DNA of 64,000 nt from Gemella haemolysans (GTDB lineage Bacteria > Bacillota > Bacilli > Staphylococcales > Gemellaceae). Below the pieces are notes generated by a model, which saw nothing but the letters and a program-made list of their open reading frames with translations, ran no database searches and was not told where the DNA came from. Shown one piece after another: positions 29,856 to 39,761 of this stretch. Location of the stretch: contig NZ_JAQMFS010000055.1 of assembly GCF_028308085.1 (NCBI RefSeq), positions 79,505 through 143,504 on the forward strand, in the 5' to 3' direction. Made by a program: the position numbers and the translations under genes. Position 1 is the stretch's first letter, and each line of letters starts with the position of its first letter.

Positions 29856-29888
29856 ATTTATCGCTCATTTATCGCTCATTTATCGCTC
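29856..29888 (-). repeat. Three exact 11-base iterons upstream of fic
   Basis: GAGCGATAAAT is repeated three times without gaps or changes (minus strand), covering the -35 region of fic. One helical turn per unit would put bound proteins on one face of the DNA. Confidence 0.85.
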
Positions 29889-29947
29889 ATTTTTGAGTAT
29901 GAGCATTCACTGAACGTTACTATAATAGTACTAAAAGAGTATAACAA

Positions 29948-29983
29948 AAACCCTAGACTTGGTTAGTTCCAAATCTAGGGTTT
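29948..29983 (-). terminator. Terminator after ftsH
   Basis: AAACCCTAGA (29948-29957) pairs with TCTAGGGTTT (29974-29983); the minus strand continues TTGTTAT after the stem. It can also work in the other direction. Confidence 0.8.
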
Positions 29984-29988
29984 CTTTA

Positions 29989-31995
29989 TTATTCTTCGGC
30001 TGAAGATTTATCGTCGTTTGAGTCAGTTTTTTCTTTCTCTACTTCGGCCTCTTCTTGAGCTTTTTTCTCAGCTTCTTCTTTGGCTTTACGAGCTTGTTCT
30101 TCGTAATATTTCTTATTAACTACTTTATCTAGTTGTTCTGCTTCTCTTTCATCTAAGTCTTTTGGCATTTTTCCAAATTGGTAAAGAGCAACGATTTCTT
30201 TTCTATCGATTGTTTCAACTTCGATAAGAGTTTGTGCAATAAGTTCTAATTGTTCTCTGTGAGTTTCAATAATGTGAAGAACTTTTGAGTAACATTCGTT
30301 AATAATTTTACGAACTTCTTTATCGATTTCTTTCAGCATTTCTTCTGAGTAGTTACCGATACTTGAAAGTTGACGTCCACCGTATGGATCGTGGAATGGA
30401 GCTTGCATTGGACCTACAGCTTCACTCATACCGTATTCTGTAACCATCGCACGAGCAATAGCTGTTACACGTTCGAAGTCGTTATGAGCTCCTGTAGATA
30501 CTTCATTAAAGAAGATTTGCTCTGCAGCACGTCCACCAAGTAATCCACAGATTTTGTCGATTAAATCTGTACGAGTTTGGAAGTATTTTTCTTCTTCCGG
30601 AATCATTAAGTTATATCCACCAGCATCACCACGTGGGATAATAGTAACTTTTTGCACTTTATCAGCACTATCAAGTACCATACCTACGATTGCGTGACCT
30701 GCTTCGTGGTAAGCTACTAAACGTTTTTCTTTTGGAGTATATACTCTACTACGTTTAGCTGGACCACCAATTACTCTGTCCATAGCTTCATCTAGATCTT
30801 CTTTATCAATACTAGATTTGTTTTCACGAGCTGCTAATAATGCTGCTTCGTTAAGAATGTTAGCAAGGTCAGCACCAGAGAATCCTGGAGTTTTTTCTGC
30901 TAATGAACGAAGTTCAACACCTTTAGCAAGTGGTTTGTTTTTAGCATGCACTTTAAGAATAGCTTCACGACCTTTTACATCAGGTGTAGAAACTTTAATT
31001 TGTCTGTCGAAACGTCCTGGTCTTCTAAGGGCGTTATCTAATACATCAGCACGGTTAGTAGCTGCAATTACGATAATACCTTTTTCACCATCGAATCCAT
31101 CCATTTCAACAAGAAGTTGGTTAAGAGTTTGTTCACGTTCGTCATTTCCTCCACCTACTCCGCTTCCACGTTTACGTCCTACAGCATCAATCTCATCGAT
31201 GAAAATGATACATGGTGCATTTTTTTCAGCTTCTTTGAATAGGTCACGAACACGACTTGCCCCTACCCCTACGAACATCTCAACGAAGTCAGATCCTGAG
31301 ATTGAGAAGAATGGTACTTTCGCCTCACCAGCTACAGCACGAGCTAGTAAAGTTTTACCAGTCCCTGGAGGACCCTCAAGTAGGACACCTTTAGGGATTC
31401 TAGCACCCATCTTAGTGAATTTACGGTGATCTTTTAAGAACTCAACCATTTCTGCAAGTTCTTGTTTTTCTTCATCAGCTCCAGCTACATCTTTGAATGT
31501 AACTTTCGCTTCTCCGCCATCTATTTTTTTAGCTTTAGATTTTTGGAAGCTCATTACTTTGCCTCCACCGCCACCTTGCATTTGTGACATAAAGAAAACT
31601 AATAGTCCCATCATTAAGATAAATGGAATAATATTACCTAAGAATGATAAGATTGCTCCAGTTTTTTCAGCTGGTTTATATTCTACTACACTTAGCTTTC
31701 CATCTTTAGCTTTTTCATTAATTTGTTTTTGTACTTCAGAATCAGATGCCGCTACTACACTCTCGAAGTTCTTATTACCATCTGTATAAGTACCTTTAAC
31801 ATTGTAGTTCTCATCTTTTCTTTGTAGACTTATTTCTTTAACTTTGTCATCTTTAATAGTCTGAACAAGTTTAGCATAGTCTATTTTTTCAGTTGTCCCA
31901 GGTAAATCTTGTTGCCAATAAGCAAATAATCCAATCGCAATAACGATTAACGCAAGCATACCAAGGATAGGGTTTTGCCTTTTTTTATTATTCAT
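29989..31995 (-). CDS. ftsH: ATP-dependent zinc metalloprotease FtsH
   Basis: A membrane-bound AAA+ protease that pulls out and degrades membrane and short-lived proteins, working as a hexamer facing the cytosol. The 668 residues show two membrane segments (about 10-27 and 115-137) with an outside domain between, Walker A GPPGTGKT (208-215), Walker B with IIFIDEID, the second region of homology with RRPGRFDR, and the zinc site HEAGH (about 430-434). The C-terminal tail is charged ([13 protein letters not shown]). It follows hpt and tilS, the usual Firmicute order. AGGAGG precedes the ATG. Confidence 0.97.
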   Translation of the reverse strand: MNNKKRQNPILGMLALIVIAIGLFAYWQQDLPGTTEKIDYAKLVQTIKDDKVKEISLQRKDENYNVKGTYTDGNKNFESVVAASDSEVQKQINEKAKDGKLSVVEYKPAEKTGAILSFLGNIIPFILMMGLLVFFMSQMQGGGGGKVMSFQKSKAKKIDGGEAKVTFKDVAGADEEKQELAEMVEFLKDHRKFTKMGARIPKGVLLEGPPGTGKTLLARAVAGEAKVPFFSISGSDFVEMFVGVGASRVRDLFKEAEKNAPCIIFIDEIDAVGRKRGSGVGGGNDEREQTLNQLLVEMDGFDGEKGIIVIAATNRADVLDNALRRPGRFDRQIKVSTPDVKGREAILKVHAKNKPLAKGVELRSLAEKTPGFSGADLANILNEAALLAARENKSSIDKEDLDEAMDRVIGGPAKRSRVYTPKEKRLVAYHEAGHAIVGMVLDSADKVQKVTIIPRGDAGGYNLMIPEEEKYFQTRTDLIDKICGLLGGRAAEQIFFNEVSTGAHNDFERVTAIARAMVTEYGMSEAVGPMQAPFHDPYGGRQLSSIGNYSEEMLKEIDKEVRKIINECYSKVLHIIETHREQLELIAQTLIEVETIDRKEIVALYQFGKMPKDLDEREAEQLDKVVNKKYYEEQARKAKEEAEKKAQEEAEVEKEKTDSNDDKSSAEE

Positions 31996-32095
31996 ATAGA
32001 CAATCTTCCTCCTATCATTTTTCTAAACATAATTTATTTTACCATATGTAACTAAAGTTTGACTAATATTTTGACCTTTTTTGATTAAAATATTA

Positions 32096-32641
32096 TTATG
32101 AGTAAATTTCTTCTTTTAGAACACCGATATAAGGTAAGTTTCTATATCTCTCATCATAGTCTAAACCAAACCCTACTAGGAATTCATTTGGTGAAACTAT
32201 TCCGATGTAGTCAGCTTCAACATCAACTACACGAGTTTCAGGTTTATCTACTAGTGAAGCACATGCTACAGAAGCAACATTTCTTCCTTTTAGGTTTTCA
32301 ATAAGAGCTTTAAGAGTTCTTCCTGTATCTACGATGTCTTCAACGATAATTACGTGACGACCTTCGATATCCATTCCACAATCTTTTTTGATTTTAATTA
32401 CACCAGAAGATTCAGTTCCTCCGTGATAACTAGACACATCCATGAAGTCAGTAACTATATGAATATCAATATGCTTCATAAGTTCTGCCATAAAAGGTAA
32501 TGCACCTTTTAATGTACAAATTAGAACAGGAGATTTATCTTTATAATCCTCTTCAATTTGTTTAGCGATTCTTTTACTAGCAACTACGATTTCCTCGTGT
32601 GTAAATAGAACTTTCTCGATATCTTTTAATAAATTTTCCAC
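32096..32641 (-). CDS. hpt: Hypoxanthine phosphoribosyltransferase
   Basis: Joins hypoxanthine or guanine to PRPP to make IMP or GMP, in purine salvage. The 181 residues are of usual length and hold the PRPP loop VIIVEDIVDTGRTL (about 97-110) and LKGALPFMAEL near 45-55. The start is GTG at 32641; AAAGGA for its ribosome site lies within the last codons of tilS, whose stop is 4 bases upstream, so translation is coupled. HPRT and FtsH are known to work with TilS in this conserved block. Confidence 0.95.
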   Translation of the reverse strand: MENLLKDIEKVLFTHEEIVVASKRIAKQIEEDYKDKSPVLICTLKGALPFMAELMKHIDIHIVTDFMDVSSYHGGTESSGVIKIKKDCGMDIEGRHVIIVEDIVDTGRTLKALIENLKGRNVASVACASLVDKPETRVVDVEADYIGIVSPNEFLVGFGLDYDERYRNLPYIGVLKEEIYS

Positions 32642-32645
32642 TGTT

Positions 32646-33962
32646 TTATCCTTTCATGTTTATATAATAATCATATTTTTTATTTTTGTTGACTTTAGTA
32701 TTTATTCCTAAAACTCCTAAAACCCCATCTTTATTGCGAATTACTGGAAGTTTATCTCTAAGTTCTCTAGGGATTTTTTCATCGATAAAAAGACGGGAAA
32801 GTTTTTTACTAACTTTACCTCTTTGAATCCTATCTCCATCCCTCTTAGTAGTAACTACAAGCGGCAAGTCTTCCCTGTTAAATCCTACTTCAGATGAATT
32901 ATTCATTGTCGTTATTAGAAAATTACTCTGATGAAACGTATAAACTTTATTTATATCCACTTCATCTATTATTAATTCTATCCTATCATTATAACATTTT
33001 TTTTCGATTTTATGAATATAAATACTATTATATTCGCTAATTATTTTTAAATTATTTTTCAAATCATAACTTTTATTGTTATTTCTGTTTTTTAAGTCAT
33101 CTATTATTGTAAATAGGGCTCTTTGTTTCACATCAAAAATACCAAAATTATTTGCTAATATATCTCTTAGTAAAAAATAAACTTCTTCTTTAGTATTTTT
33201 TAATAGCTTTTCTTTGTTTAATTCAACCTTACCTTCTTCTTCAGAAATTACATAGTCATTTTTAGCTTCTAATACTTTGTTTTTTAGCTCCGTATTAATA
33301 TTTTGATAATAACTAGAAAAATTAATCAGATTATCAAAACTCGCAGCATTTACATCGTTCAACAATGGTACAATGTTGTGCCTTATATTATTTCTAGTGT
33401 AGTCAGTATCTAAGTTTGTTGAATCAACGTAGTATTTCAAGTTATTTTTATCAGCATACTGCTCAAGATCAATTTTTAATATATTTAATAACGGACGATA
33501 AACTTCTAAGTTTCCGATAGTAGTCTGCTCTTCTATCATCAAGTTATAATCCATACTACGTCCGCTAAGTAGTCTCATAAGAATATTTTCTACCTGATCA
33601 TTTTTGTGATGAGCAGTTACTAACTTCACTCCACCTTCAAACGAAGACATCTCCTCAAATGCTTCGTAACGCAGTTTTCTTGCGAGCATTTCCTCTGATG
33701 TGTGGCTGTCCCTTGCTAAGCCATTCATATTTAGCTCTTTTTTATAAAATTTCACGTTATAGTTTTTAACAAAATTCTCTACAAATTCAGCTTCTTCGTA
33801 AGATTCTTCTCTTAGTCCATGATTTATGTGAAATGCCACTAGTTCCTTATAACTTTCTTTATACTTCGTTACAAGTAGATGAAATAAAACTATAGAGTCT
33901 ACCCCTCCTGACAGACCTAGTGCTATTTTATCAGTTTTTTGCCATAAAAGATTAATGTCCAT
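32646..33962 (-). CDS. tilS: tRNA(Ile)-lysidine synthase
   Basis: Attaches lysine to C34 of tRNA-Ile(CAU), changing its codon reading from AUG to AUA; it is essential. The PP-loop ATP site SGGVDSIVLFHLL (about 19-31) is clear, with FHINHGLREES (about 44-54) and AHHKNDQVENILMRLLSG (about 115-132) following, and the C-terminal domain includes GDRIQ.GKVSKKLSRLFIDEKIP. The 438 residues fit the family. It overlaps the end of the yabR-like gene by 11 bases. Confidence 0.95.
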   Translation of the reverse strand: MDINLLWQKTDKIALGLSGGVDSIVLFHLLVTKYKESYKELVAFHINHGLREESYEEAEFVENFVKNYNVKFYKKELNMNGLARDSHTSEEMLARKLRYEAFEEMSSFEGGVKLVTAHHKNDQVENILMRLLSGRSMDYNLMIEEQTTIGNLEVYRPLLNILKIDLEQYADKNNLKYYVDSTNLDTDYTRNNIRHNIVPLLNDVNAASFDNLINFSSYYQNINTELKNKVLEAKNDYVISEEEGKVELNKEKLLKNTKEEVYFLLRDILANNFGIFDVKQRALFTIIDDLKNRNNNKSYDLKNNLKIISEYNSIYIHKIEKKCYNDRIELIIDEVDINKVYTFHQSNFLITTMNNSSEVGFNREDLPLVVTTKRDGDRIQRGKVSKKLSRLFIDEKIPRELRDKLPVIRNKDGVLGVLGINTKVNKNKKYDYYINMKG

Positions 33963-34566
33963 CTAGATAACCTCTCTCTTGAAGACCTTTTTTGATTTTC
34001 TCAAACTTATCTTCAGCTTGCTTCGTCGTTAAGATTATATTTTCTAGTAGTCCTTCTGGTGCTGGGGGGATTTCTTTTTTCTCTTCTTTTTCCTCAGACA
34101 GCTCGGTAATATTGCTCTTCTTACCTTTTCCTACTGAAATCTTCATATTACCTATAAATTGAAGTTTTTTCAAATCTTTTAGAGTTTTTGTCTCTTGCTT
34201 AGGCTCTTCTTTTTCTTCCTGTACTTCTTGCTTTTTCTGAGCCTCTGGTTGCTCTTTGACTTCTTTTTTAATCGGTGTCTTCGGTTTGTTTTTCTTTTTA
34301 TTCTGTTTTTCTTTAGAGTTTTTCTCTACTTTTTTCTTCTCAACTTCAGCTTGTTTTAACTCTTTTTGTGTTAAGATCACTAAAGAATCCTTCGTACTTT
34401 TCTCCTCTGCTTTAATAACAAAACCAACAGAAAAAATCTCCTCTAACTTTTTCTTTTTACCTATAAACATATTTTCCTTTGGTAAAAATGCATCTTTACC
34501 ATTTTCTAGTTTTATATACAGTCCTTTACTTTCAACCTTTGTTACCTTACCTGAAACTTTACTCAT
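33952..34566 (-). CDS. S1-domain protein (YabR-like) with long charged tail
   Basis: Residues 1-70 look like an S1 RNA-binding domain (GKVTKVESKGLYIKLENGKDAFLPKENM, ending SLVILTQKE). From about 70 to 135 there is a lysine/glutamate-rich, unstructured linker, then a short C-terminal part (LKKLQFIGNMKISVGKGKK and ILTTKQAEDKFEKIKKGL). The position directly before tilS matches yabR, the general-stress S1 gene that sits between divIC and tilS in Bacillus; divIC is not next to it here. The last 11 bases overlap tilS. AGGTGA precedes the ATG. Confidence 0.8.
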   Translation of the reverse strand: MSKVSGKVTKVESKGLYIKLENGKDAFLPKENMFIGKKKKLEEIFSVGFVIKAEEKSTKDSLVILTQKELKQAEVEKKKVEKNSKEKQNKKKNKPKTPIKKEVKEQPEAQKKQEVQEEKEEPKQETKTLKDLKKLQFIGNMKISVGKGKKSNITELSEEKEEKKEIPPAPEGLLENIILTTKQAEDKFEKIKKGLQERGYLDGH

Positions 34567-34654
34567 TCAATCACCTCGCTATCAACTTAGATATAAACTA
34601 TATAATTTTAATAGTTCAAACCTCTTAAATCATTCCTATTTGTTTCACTTAAAT

Positions 34655-34683
34655 ATTATACCACACTCTATTCATCTATTGAA
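34655..34683 (-). promoter_or_regulatory. Promoter of the yabR-tilS-hpt-ftsH operon
   Basis: On the minus strand TTCAAT (34678-34683) is 17 bases from a perfect TATAAT (34655-34660). The 303-base gap to pdhA otherwise holds only the pdhA promoter elements. Confidence 0.6.
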
Positions 34684-34812
34684 ATATCAAAGACAATTCA
34701 AAGCTATATCCTCAAAAATATTAATCTGTATCATTAAGTAGCAATTGATTAATATAAATTTTTTTAATATTACTATAAAAAAATACAATTAGTAAATTTT
34801 GTGTAAATCCAT

Positions 34813-34818
34813 TATAAT
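34813..34818 (+). promoter_or_regulatory. -10 box of the pdh operon
   Basis: A perfect TATAAT about 50 bases before pdhA. No good -35 is present at the right distance (the best is TTAGTA at 34789-34794). Confidence 0.5.
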
Positions 34819-34826
34819 TAAAGTGT

Positions 34827-34840
34827 AGAAATCGTTTTCA
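34827..34840 (+). promoter_or_regulatory. CcpA-type cre site at pdhA
   Basis: AGAAATCGTTTTCA matches the cre consensus at 13 of 14 positions and lies just after the -10, over the likely start of transcription, which suggests repression when sugar is plentiful. Confidence 0.6.
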
Positions 34841-34869
34841 ATAATACAAAATTTAAGGAGTGATAAATT

Positions 34870-35976
34870 ATGAAAATTGTTAAACAAGGACCATTCACAT
34901 TCGAAGATTCAATAAAGAAACCAGCTGAATTGTTTCCTATGTATCAAGTTCTAAACGAAGATGGTGAAGTTACTAATCCAGATTTGTTTCCTGATATTAG
35001 TGATGAAAAACTAGTGGAATTAATGAAAGTTCTAGTTTTCGGTAGAACATATGACGAGAGAGTAATTATTTTAAATAGACAAGGGGCTCTAGGTAACTAT
35101 CCACCTGCCGGTGGTCAAGAAGCTAGTCAATTAGCGACAACATTCGCCCTTGAAAAAAATGATTTTCTTGTTCCTACCTATCGCGATATCCCTCCACTAC
35201 TTATTCACGGCTTAACAATAGAACAAGCTTTTTTATGGTATAAAGGTCATTTAAAAGCTAACCAATATCCTGAATCATTATGCGCCTTCTCTCCTCAAGT
35301 TATTGTTGGTGGACAAATGCCACATGCTGCTGGTGTTGCTTTTGGAAAACGCCTAAAAGGTGAAAAAAATGTTGTACTAGCATTTTGTGGAGATGGTGGA
35401 TCTTCTCAAGGGGACTTCTATGAAGGATTAAATTTTGCTGGAGTGTATAATGCTCCTTTAATTACTATTTTGCAAAACAACGGTTATGGTATCTCTACTC
35501 CTATATCTAAACAGACTAAGTCAATTACACTAGCACAAAAAGGGGTTGCTGCTGGTATCGCTAGTATAAAAGTAGATGGTATGGATCCATTGGCAATGTA
35601 TGCCGCTGTATCTAAAGCACGTGAATATGCAATTGAACATGGACCTGTTCTAATCGAAGCATTTACTTATCGTCTAGGACCACACACTATGTCAGATGAT
35701 CCAACTCGTTATCGTACTGATGAAGAAGTATCATCATGGCAGAAAAAAGATCCACTAATTCGATTAAGAAAATATCTTGAGAAAAAAGGATTATGGAATA
35801 GCGAAATAGAAGAAGAAACAATCGATGATGTAAAACGTCAAATTAAAGAAGCGATGGTTGCAATAAACAAAGCTGAAAAACAAAAAGTTTCAACATTTTT
35901 AGAAAATATGTTTGAAATTCCTACCCAAAACATTAAAGAACAAATCGAAATATACAAACAAAGGGAGGCGAACTAA
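34870..35976 (+). CDS. pdhA: Pyruvate dehydrogenase E1 alpha subunit
   Basis: With E1 beta it decarboxylates pyruvate using thiamine diphosphate and loads the acetyl group on E2. The 368 residues align with Bacillus PdhA across the whole length ([20 protein letters not shown] near 73-92; TPD-binding [24 protein letters not shown] near 175-198; [14 protein letters not shown] near 269-282). This N-terminal and GPHTM pattern marks the PDH type rather than branched-chain or acetoin E1, which are shorter. AAGGAG lies before the ATG. First of six genes in line. Confidence 0.93.
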   Translation: MKIVKQGPFTFEDSIKKPAELFPMYQVLNEDGEVTNPDLFPDISDEKLVELMKVLVFGRTYDERVIILNRQGALGNYPPAGGQEASQLATTFALEKNDFLVPTYRDIPPLLIHGLTIEQAFLWYKGHLKANQYPESLCAFSPQVIVGGQMPHAAGVAFGKRLKGEKNVVLAFCGDGGSSQGDFYEGLNFAGVYNAPLITILQNNGYGISTPISKQTKSITLAQKGVAAGIASIKVDGMDPLAMYAAVSKAREYAIEHGPVLIEAFTYRLGPHTMSDDPTRYRTDEEVSSWQKKDPLIRLRKYLEKKGLWNSEIEEETIDDVKRQIKEAMVAINKAEKQKVSTFLENMFEIPTQNIKEQIEIYKQREAN

Positions 35977-35977
35977 T

Positions 35978-36955
35978 ATGTCTGAGAAAACTATTGCGCA
36001 AGCAGTCACAGAAGCACTTGATTACAAATTAAAAACTGATGAAAAAACTTTAATATTCGGTGAAGATGTCGGAGTTAACGGTGGAGTTTTTAGGATTACA
36101 GATGGTTTACAAGCAAAATATGGAGATAAAAGAGTATTAGATACTCCTTTAGCTGAATCAGGTATCTTGGGTCTTGCTATTGGACTAGCAGCTGAAGGAT
36201 TTAGACCTATCCCTGAAATTCAATTTTTAAGTTTTATTTTAGAAGGTTTCGATGCAGTATACTCTCAATTAGCTCGTTTTAGATATCGTTCAGGAAATAC
36301 TCGAAACATGGCAGTTACTATACGCTCTACATTCGGAGGGCCTGTCCATACTCCTGAATTACACTCAGATAGCTTAGACGGAATTTTAGCTCAAATTCCT
36401 GGACTTCGTGTAGTAATTCCTAGTAATCCCTATGATGCAAAAGGATTATTAATTTCTTCTATCGAAAGTAACGATCCAGTTATATTCTTAGAACATCTTA
36501 GAATGTATCGCTCAATTAAAGGTGAAGTTCCAGACGAAGGATATCGTGTACCATTAGACAAAGCAAGCGTTGTTAGAGAAGGAACAGATGTTTCAATCAT
36601 TACATACGGTCTTATGGTTCACTATAGCTTAAAAGCTGCTGAACAATTAGAAAAAGAAGGTATCTCTGTTGAAGTTGTTGACCTTAGAACTATCTCTCCT
36701 GTCGATATGGAAACTATTATATCTTCTGTTAAGAAAACAGGACGTGTGATAGTAGTTCAAGAGTCTCAACGTCAAGCTGGGGTTGCTGGACAACTTCTAT
36801 CAGAAATTTCTGAACGTGCATTTATGTATCTAGATGCACCTGTTGGACGAGTTACTTCTCCTGATACTACATTTTCATTTGGGTTAGCTGAAGAATATTG
36901 GCTACCTACTCCAGCAGACATCGTTAATAAAGTTAAAGAAGTCTATGACTTTTAA
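35978..36955 (+). CDS. pdhB: Pyruvate dehydrogenase E1 beta subunit
   Basis: The partner of E1 alpha. The 325 residues begin [19 protein letters not shown] and include [19 protein letters not shown] (about 22-40), the [14 protein letters not shown] segment and the C-terminal transketolase domain with [15 protein letters not shown]. The start at 35978 has GGGAGG 9 bases before it and lies 1 base after the pdhA stop; an earlier in-frame ATG at 35912, inside pdhA, has no such site. Confidence 0.95.
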   Translation: MSEKTIAQAVTEALDYKLKTDEKTLIFGEDVGVNGGVFRITDGLQAKYGDKRVLDTPLAESGILGLAIGLAAEGFRPIPEIQFLSFILEGFDAVYSQLARFRYRSGNTRNMAVTIRSTFGGPVHTPELHSDSLDGILAQIPGLRVVIPSNPYDAKGLLISSIESNDPVIFLEHLRMYRSIKGEVPDEGYRVPLDKASVVREGTDVSIITYGLMVHYSLKAAEQLEKEGISVEVVDLRTISPVDMETIISSVKKTGRVIVVQESQRQAGVAGQLLSEISERAFMYLDAPVGRVTSPDTTFSFGLAEEYWLPTPADIVNKVKEVYDF

Positions 36956-36973
36956 TGAATGGAGGGACTTAAT

Positions 36974-38275
36974 ATGATTTATTCATTTATTTTACCAGAT
37001 AGTGGAGAAGGACTTCATGAAAGTGAAATTATTCAATGGGGTTTTAAAGTTGGAGAAGCAGTGAAAGAAGATGATATTCTAGTAGAAATTCAAAGTGATA
37101 AAGCTGTTGTTGCCCTGCCGTCTCCTGTTTCTGGAACAATTAAAACAATTTATGCACAAGTTGGGGAAATGGCTAAGGTTGGTTCAGTTATTGTTGATAT
37201 TGAAACAGATCAAAATGTAGAAGTACACGAGGAACAAGAATCTGCCGAAGTTGAAGATAATACTGCTACCGAGACTATTAAACCTGTAGAAAAACAAAAT
37301 AATTCATCTGATGTTGATATTAGATTATTAGCCATCCCTAGAGTAAGAAAATACGCTAGAGATAAAGGGGTCGATCTTAGACTAGTACCTGCCACTGGTA
37401 AACGTGGTCTGGTTACAATTGAAGACATAGAAAATTACCTTAATAACGGTACTGTTAAAGAAGTTGAAACAGTTCAGCAACCACAAGTTACAAACGAAGT
37501 TATTAGCGAAAAACCTGAGGTGGCGGCAGTTCCTAAATTTGAACCTACTCCTTCAAATAGCACTAACAATACTACAAGAGTACCGATGACTAATATTAGA
37601 AAAGCTATTGCACGTGCAATGGTTAATAGTAAAGCTATTTCACCTCACGTAACAGTTCTAGATCAAGTAAATGTTGAAAAACTTGTTGAACATAGAAATA
37701 GAATGAAACAAATAGCAAAAGACAGAGATATTAAACTTACATACACAGCATATTTCATAAAAGCTGTGGCAGCCACTCTTGCAAAATTCCCAGAGTTAAA
37801 TGCCTCTGTAGATAACGAAAAATTAGAGATAATATATAAAAATTACATTAATATTGGTGTTGCAACCGATACTGAACATGGTTTATTCGTACCAAACATT
37901 AAGGATGCTAACTTCAAGAGTCTATTCAAAATAGCTCGTGAACTAGATGAGAACACAGCTCTTGCTCATGCTGGTAAATTAGGAAGAGATAAACAAACAG
38001 ATGGTTCTATGACTATTACAAATGTTGGAGCAATTGCTACTAGCGGTGTTTGGGCTACTCCAATTATCAATCAACCTGAAGTAGCTATACTAGGATTTGG
38101 ACGTTTCGAAGAAACATTTATCCCAGATGAAAACAAACAACCAAAACTTGTCCCAATGCTTAAACTTTCATTCTCATTCGACCACAGAATTGTAGATGGT
38201 GGTACAGCACAACGCGCACTAAATACAGTCAAAGAGTATTTAGCAGATCCTGATTTATTGTTAGTGGAGGGATAA
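36974..38275 (+). CDS. pdhC: Dihydrolipoamide acyltransferase, PDH E2
   Basis: The E2 core carries the acetyl group on a lipoyl lysine and passes it to CoA. The 433 residues have one lipoyl domain (about 1-78, lysine in [13 protein letters not shown]), a linker, a peripheral-subunit-binding domain (about 120-155, [15 protein letters not shown]...GRVT-like [10 protein letters not shown]), and the catalytic domain ending with [16 protein letters not shown], the active-site histidine motif. The start was moved to ATG 36974, since GGAGGG lies 8 bases upstream. It is followed 2 bases later by E3. Confidence 0.94.
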   Translation: MIYSFILPDSGEGLHESEIIQWGFKVGEAVKEDDILVEIQSDKAVVALPSPVSGTIKTIYAQVGEMAKVGSVIVDIETDQNVEVHEEQESAEVEDNTATETIKPVEKQNNSSDVDIRLLAIPRVRKYARDKGVDLRLVPATGKRGLVTIEDIENYLNNGTVKEVETVQQPQVTNEVISEKPEVAAVPKFEPTPSNSTNNTTRVPMTNIRKAIARAMVNSKAISPHVTVLDQVNVEKLVEHRNRMKQIAKDRDIKLTYTAYFIKAVAATLAKFPELNASVDNEKLEIIYKNYINIGVATDTEHGLFVPNIKDANFKSLFKIARELDENTALAHAGKLGRDKQTDGSMTITNVGAIATSGVWATPIINQPEVAILGFGRFEETFIPDENKQPKLVPMLKLSFSFDHRIVDGGTAQRALNTVKEYLADPDLLLVEG

Positions 38276-38277
38276 TT

Positions 38278-39687
38278 ATGGTAGTAGGAAATTTTATTCA
38301 AGAACTAGATACTATTGTCATTGGTGGTGGCCCTGGTGGTTACGTCGCAGCTATTAAATTAGCTCAACTAGGTAAAAAAGTTACCCTATTTGAGAAAGAA
38401 AAAGTGGGCGGAACTTGTTTACATCGTGGTTGTATCCCTTCAAAAGCACTTATATCTGTAAGTCATCAATTTGACGAAATAAAAAAATCAACTCGTGGAA
38501 TAAAAGTTGATAATGCAGAAATAGACTTTGTTGAGACGCAACGTTGGAAAAACGAAGAAGTTGTAGAAACTTTACACAAAGGTGTTCAAGGCTTATTGAA
38601 AAAAAACGGTGTTAATGTAATTTATGGTGAGGTTAACTTTATAGACGATAAAACTATCAGCGTAATTTTAGACGAATTCCACAATAATACATATCATTTT
38701 AAAGAAGCTATTATCGCAACTGGAACACAACCGATAGAAATTAAAGGGTTTAAATTTAAAGATCGCATACTTAGTTCAACTGAAGTTTTAAATCTTACTG
38801 AAGTACCCAAATCACTAGTTGTTATCGGTGGTGGCTATATTGGTATTGAATTAGCTGGAGCATATGCTTCACTTGGTTCAAAAGTTACTATCATTGAAGG
38901 AACAGAAAAAATTTTACGAGTTTTTGAAGATGATATAGCCAATGTAGTAATTGAAGAACTAAAAAATAAAGGTGTAGAAATTATCACGAATGCCACTGCT
39001 AATAACGCAAAAAACACTGACAATTCTGTCATCACGAACTACTCTGTTGATGGAAAAGAATTTACTATAGAATCAGATTATGTTTTGGTATCCGTTGGTA
39101 GAAAAGCAAAATTCGATGAACTTGGCTTAGAATACGCGGGCGTTGAAGTTACAGATCGCGGGTTAATTAAAGTTGATAAACAACGTAGAACGACTAAAGA
39201 ACATATATTCGCTATTGGAGATATCGTAGAAGGTCCTACATTAGCTCATAAAGCAATGTATGAAGCAAAAATTGCTGCTGAAGCATTAAATGGGGATAAA
39301 GCTGCAATAGTCGACTACTTTGCCATCCCAACAGTCTGCTTTACTACACCTGAAATAGCACTCGTAGGATATACAAAAGCTCAAGCACAAGAAAAAGGTT
39401 ATGAAGTAGTAACTGGGCAATATTCATTTGGACATAACGGAAGATCTTTATCGATTTCTCAAAGTAAAGGATTCGTCCGTATAGTCGCAATAAAAAATAC
39501 TAATAAAATTATCGGCGCAGCCATTGTTGGGCCTGGTGCCAGTGACCTAATTGCGGAATTAGCACTTGCCGTAGAACAAGGACTGACAGTTGATGATATT
39601 TCTCTAACTATCCACGGACACCCTTCTCTTAATGAAGTCGTGGTTGAAGCAGCCGATATTATTCTAAAAAAAGCAATTCATTCCTAA
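38278..39687 (+). CDS. pdhD: Dihydrolipoamide dehydrogenase, E3
   Basis: Reoxidises the lipoyl group of E2 with FAD and NAD+. The 469 residues have the FAD-binding IGGGPGGYVAAIKLAQLG (about 15-32), the redox disulfide in GGTCLHRGCIPSKAL (about 42-56), the NAD-binding VIGGGYIGIELAGAYASLG (about 181-199), and the C-terminal catalytic histidine in TIHGHPSLNEVV. No extra lipoyl domain is present. The ATG is 3 bases after the E2 stop, with GGAGGG in the E2 end serving as ribosome site. Confidence 0.95.
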   Translation: MVVGNFIQELDTIVIGGGPGGYVAAIKLAQLGKKVTLFEKEKVGGTCLHRGCIPSKALISVSHQFDEIKKSTRGIKVDNAEIDFVETQRWKNEEVVETLHKGVQGLLKKNGVNVIYGEVNFIDDKTISVILDEFHNNTYHFKEAIIATGTQPIEIKGFKFKDRILSSTEVLNLTEVPKSLVVIGGGYIGIELAGAYASLGSKVTIIEGTEKILRVFEDDIANVVIEELKNKGVEIITNATANNAKNTDNSVITNYSVDGKEFTIESDYVLVSVGRKAKFDELGLEYAGVEVTDRGLIKVDKQRRTTKEHIFAIGDIVEGPTLAHKAMYEAKIAAEALNGDKAAIVDYFAIPTVCFTTPEIALVGYTKAQAQEKGYEVVTGQYSFGHNGRSLSISQSKGFVRIVAIKNTNKIIGAAIVGPGASDLIAELALAVEQGLTVDDISLTIHGHPSLNEVVVEAADIILKKAIHS

Positions 39688-39699
39688 AATTTAACTTTT

Positions 39700-39741
39700 A
39701 AAGAAAGAACAGGGATGTTCAACTTCTCTGTTTCTTTCTTT
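39700..39741 (+). promoter_or_regulatory. Hairpin between pdhD and ptb
   Basis: AAAGAAAGAA (39700-39709) pairs with TTCTTTCTTT (39732-39741), extended by CAG/CTG with one bulge. No U-run follows, so it is more likely a partial stop or RNA processing and stability element than a full terminator; it would set a lower level for ptb-buk. Confidence 0.55.
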
Positions 39742-39761
39742 AAAGAAGAAAGGAGAATATT

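Noticed and set aside
29856..29888. Possible CRISPR array or replication origin, from the 11-base iterons
   Set aside because: Repeats are far too short and have no spacers for CRISPR; no rep gene or DnaA boxes are near.
35912..35977. Upstream start for pdhB inside pdhA
   Set aside because: The GGGAGG site and family N terminus both point to ATG 35978.
34870..39687. Branched-chain keto-acid or acetoin dehydrogenase complex
   Set aside because: E1 alpha matches the PDH type in length and in the N-terminal and GPHTM regions, although ptb-buk nearby keep a wider substrate range possible.
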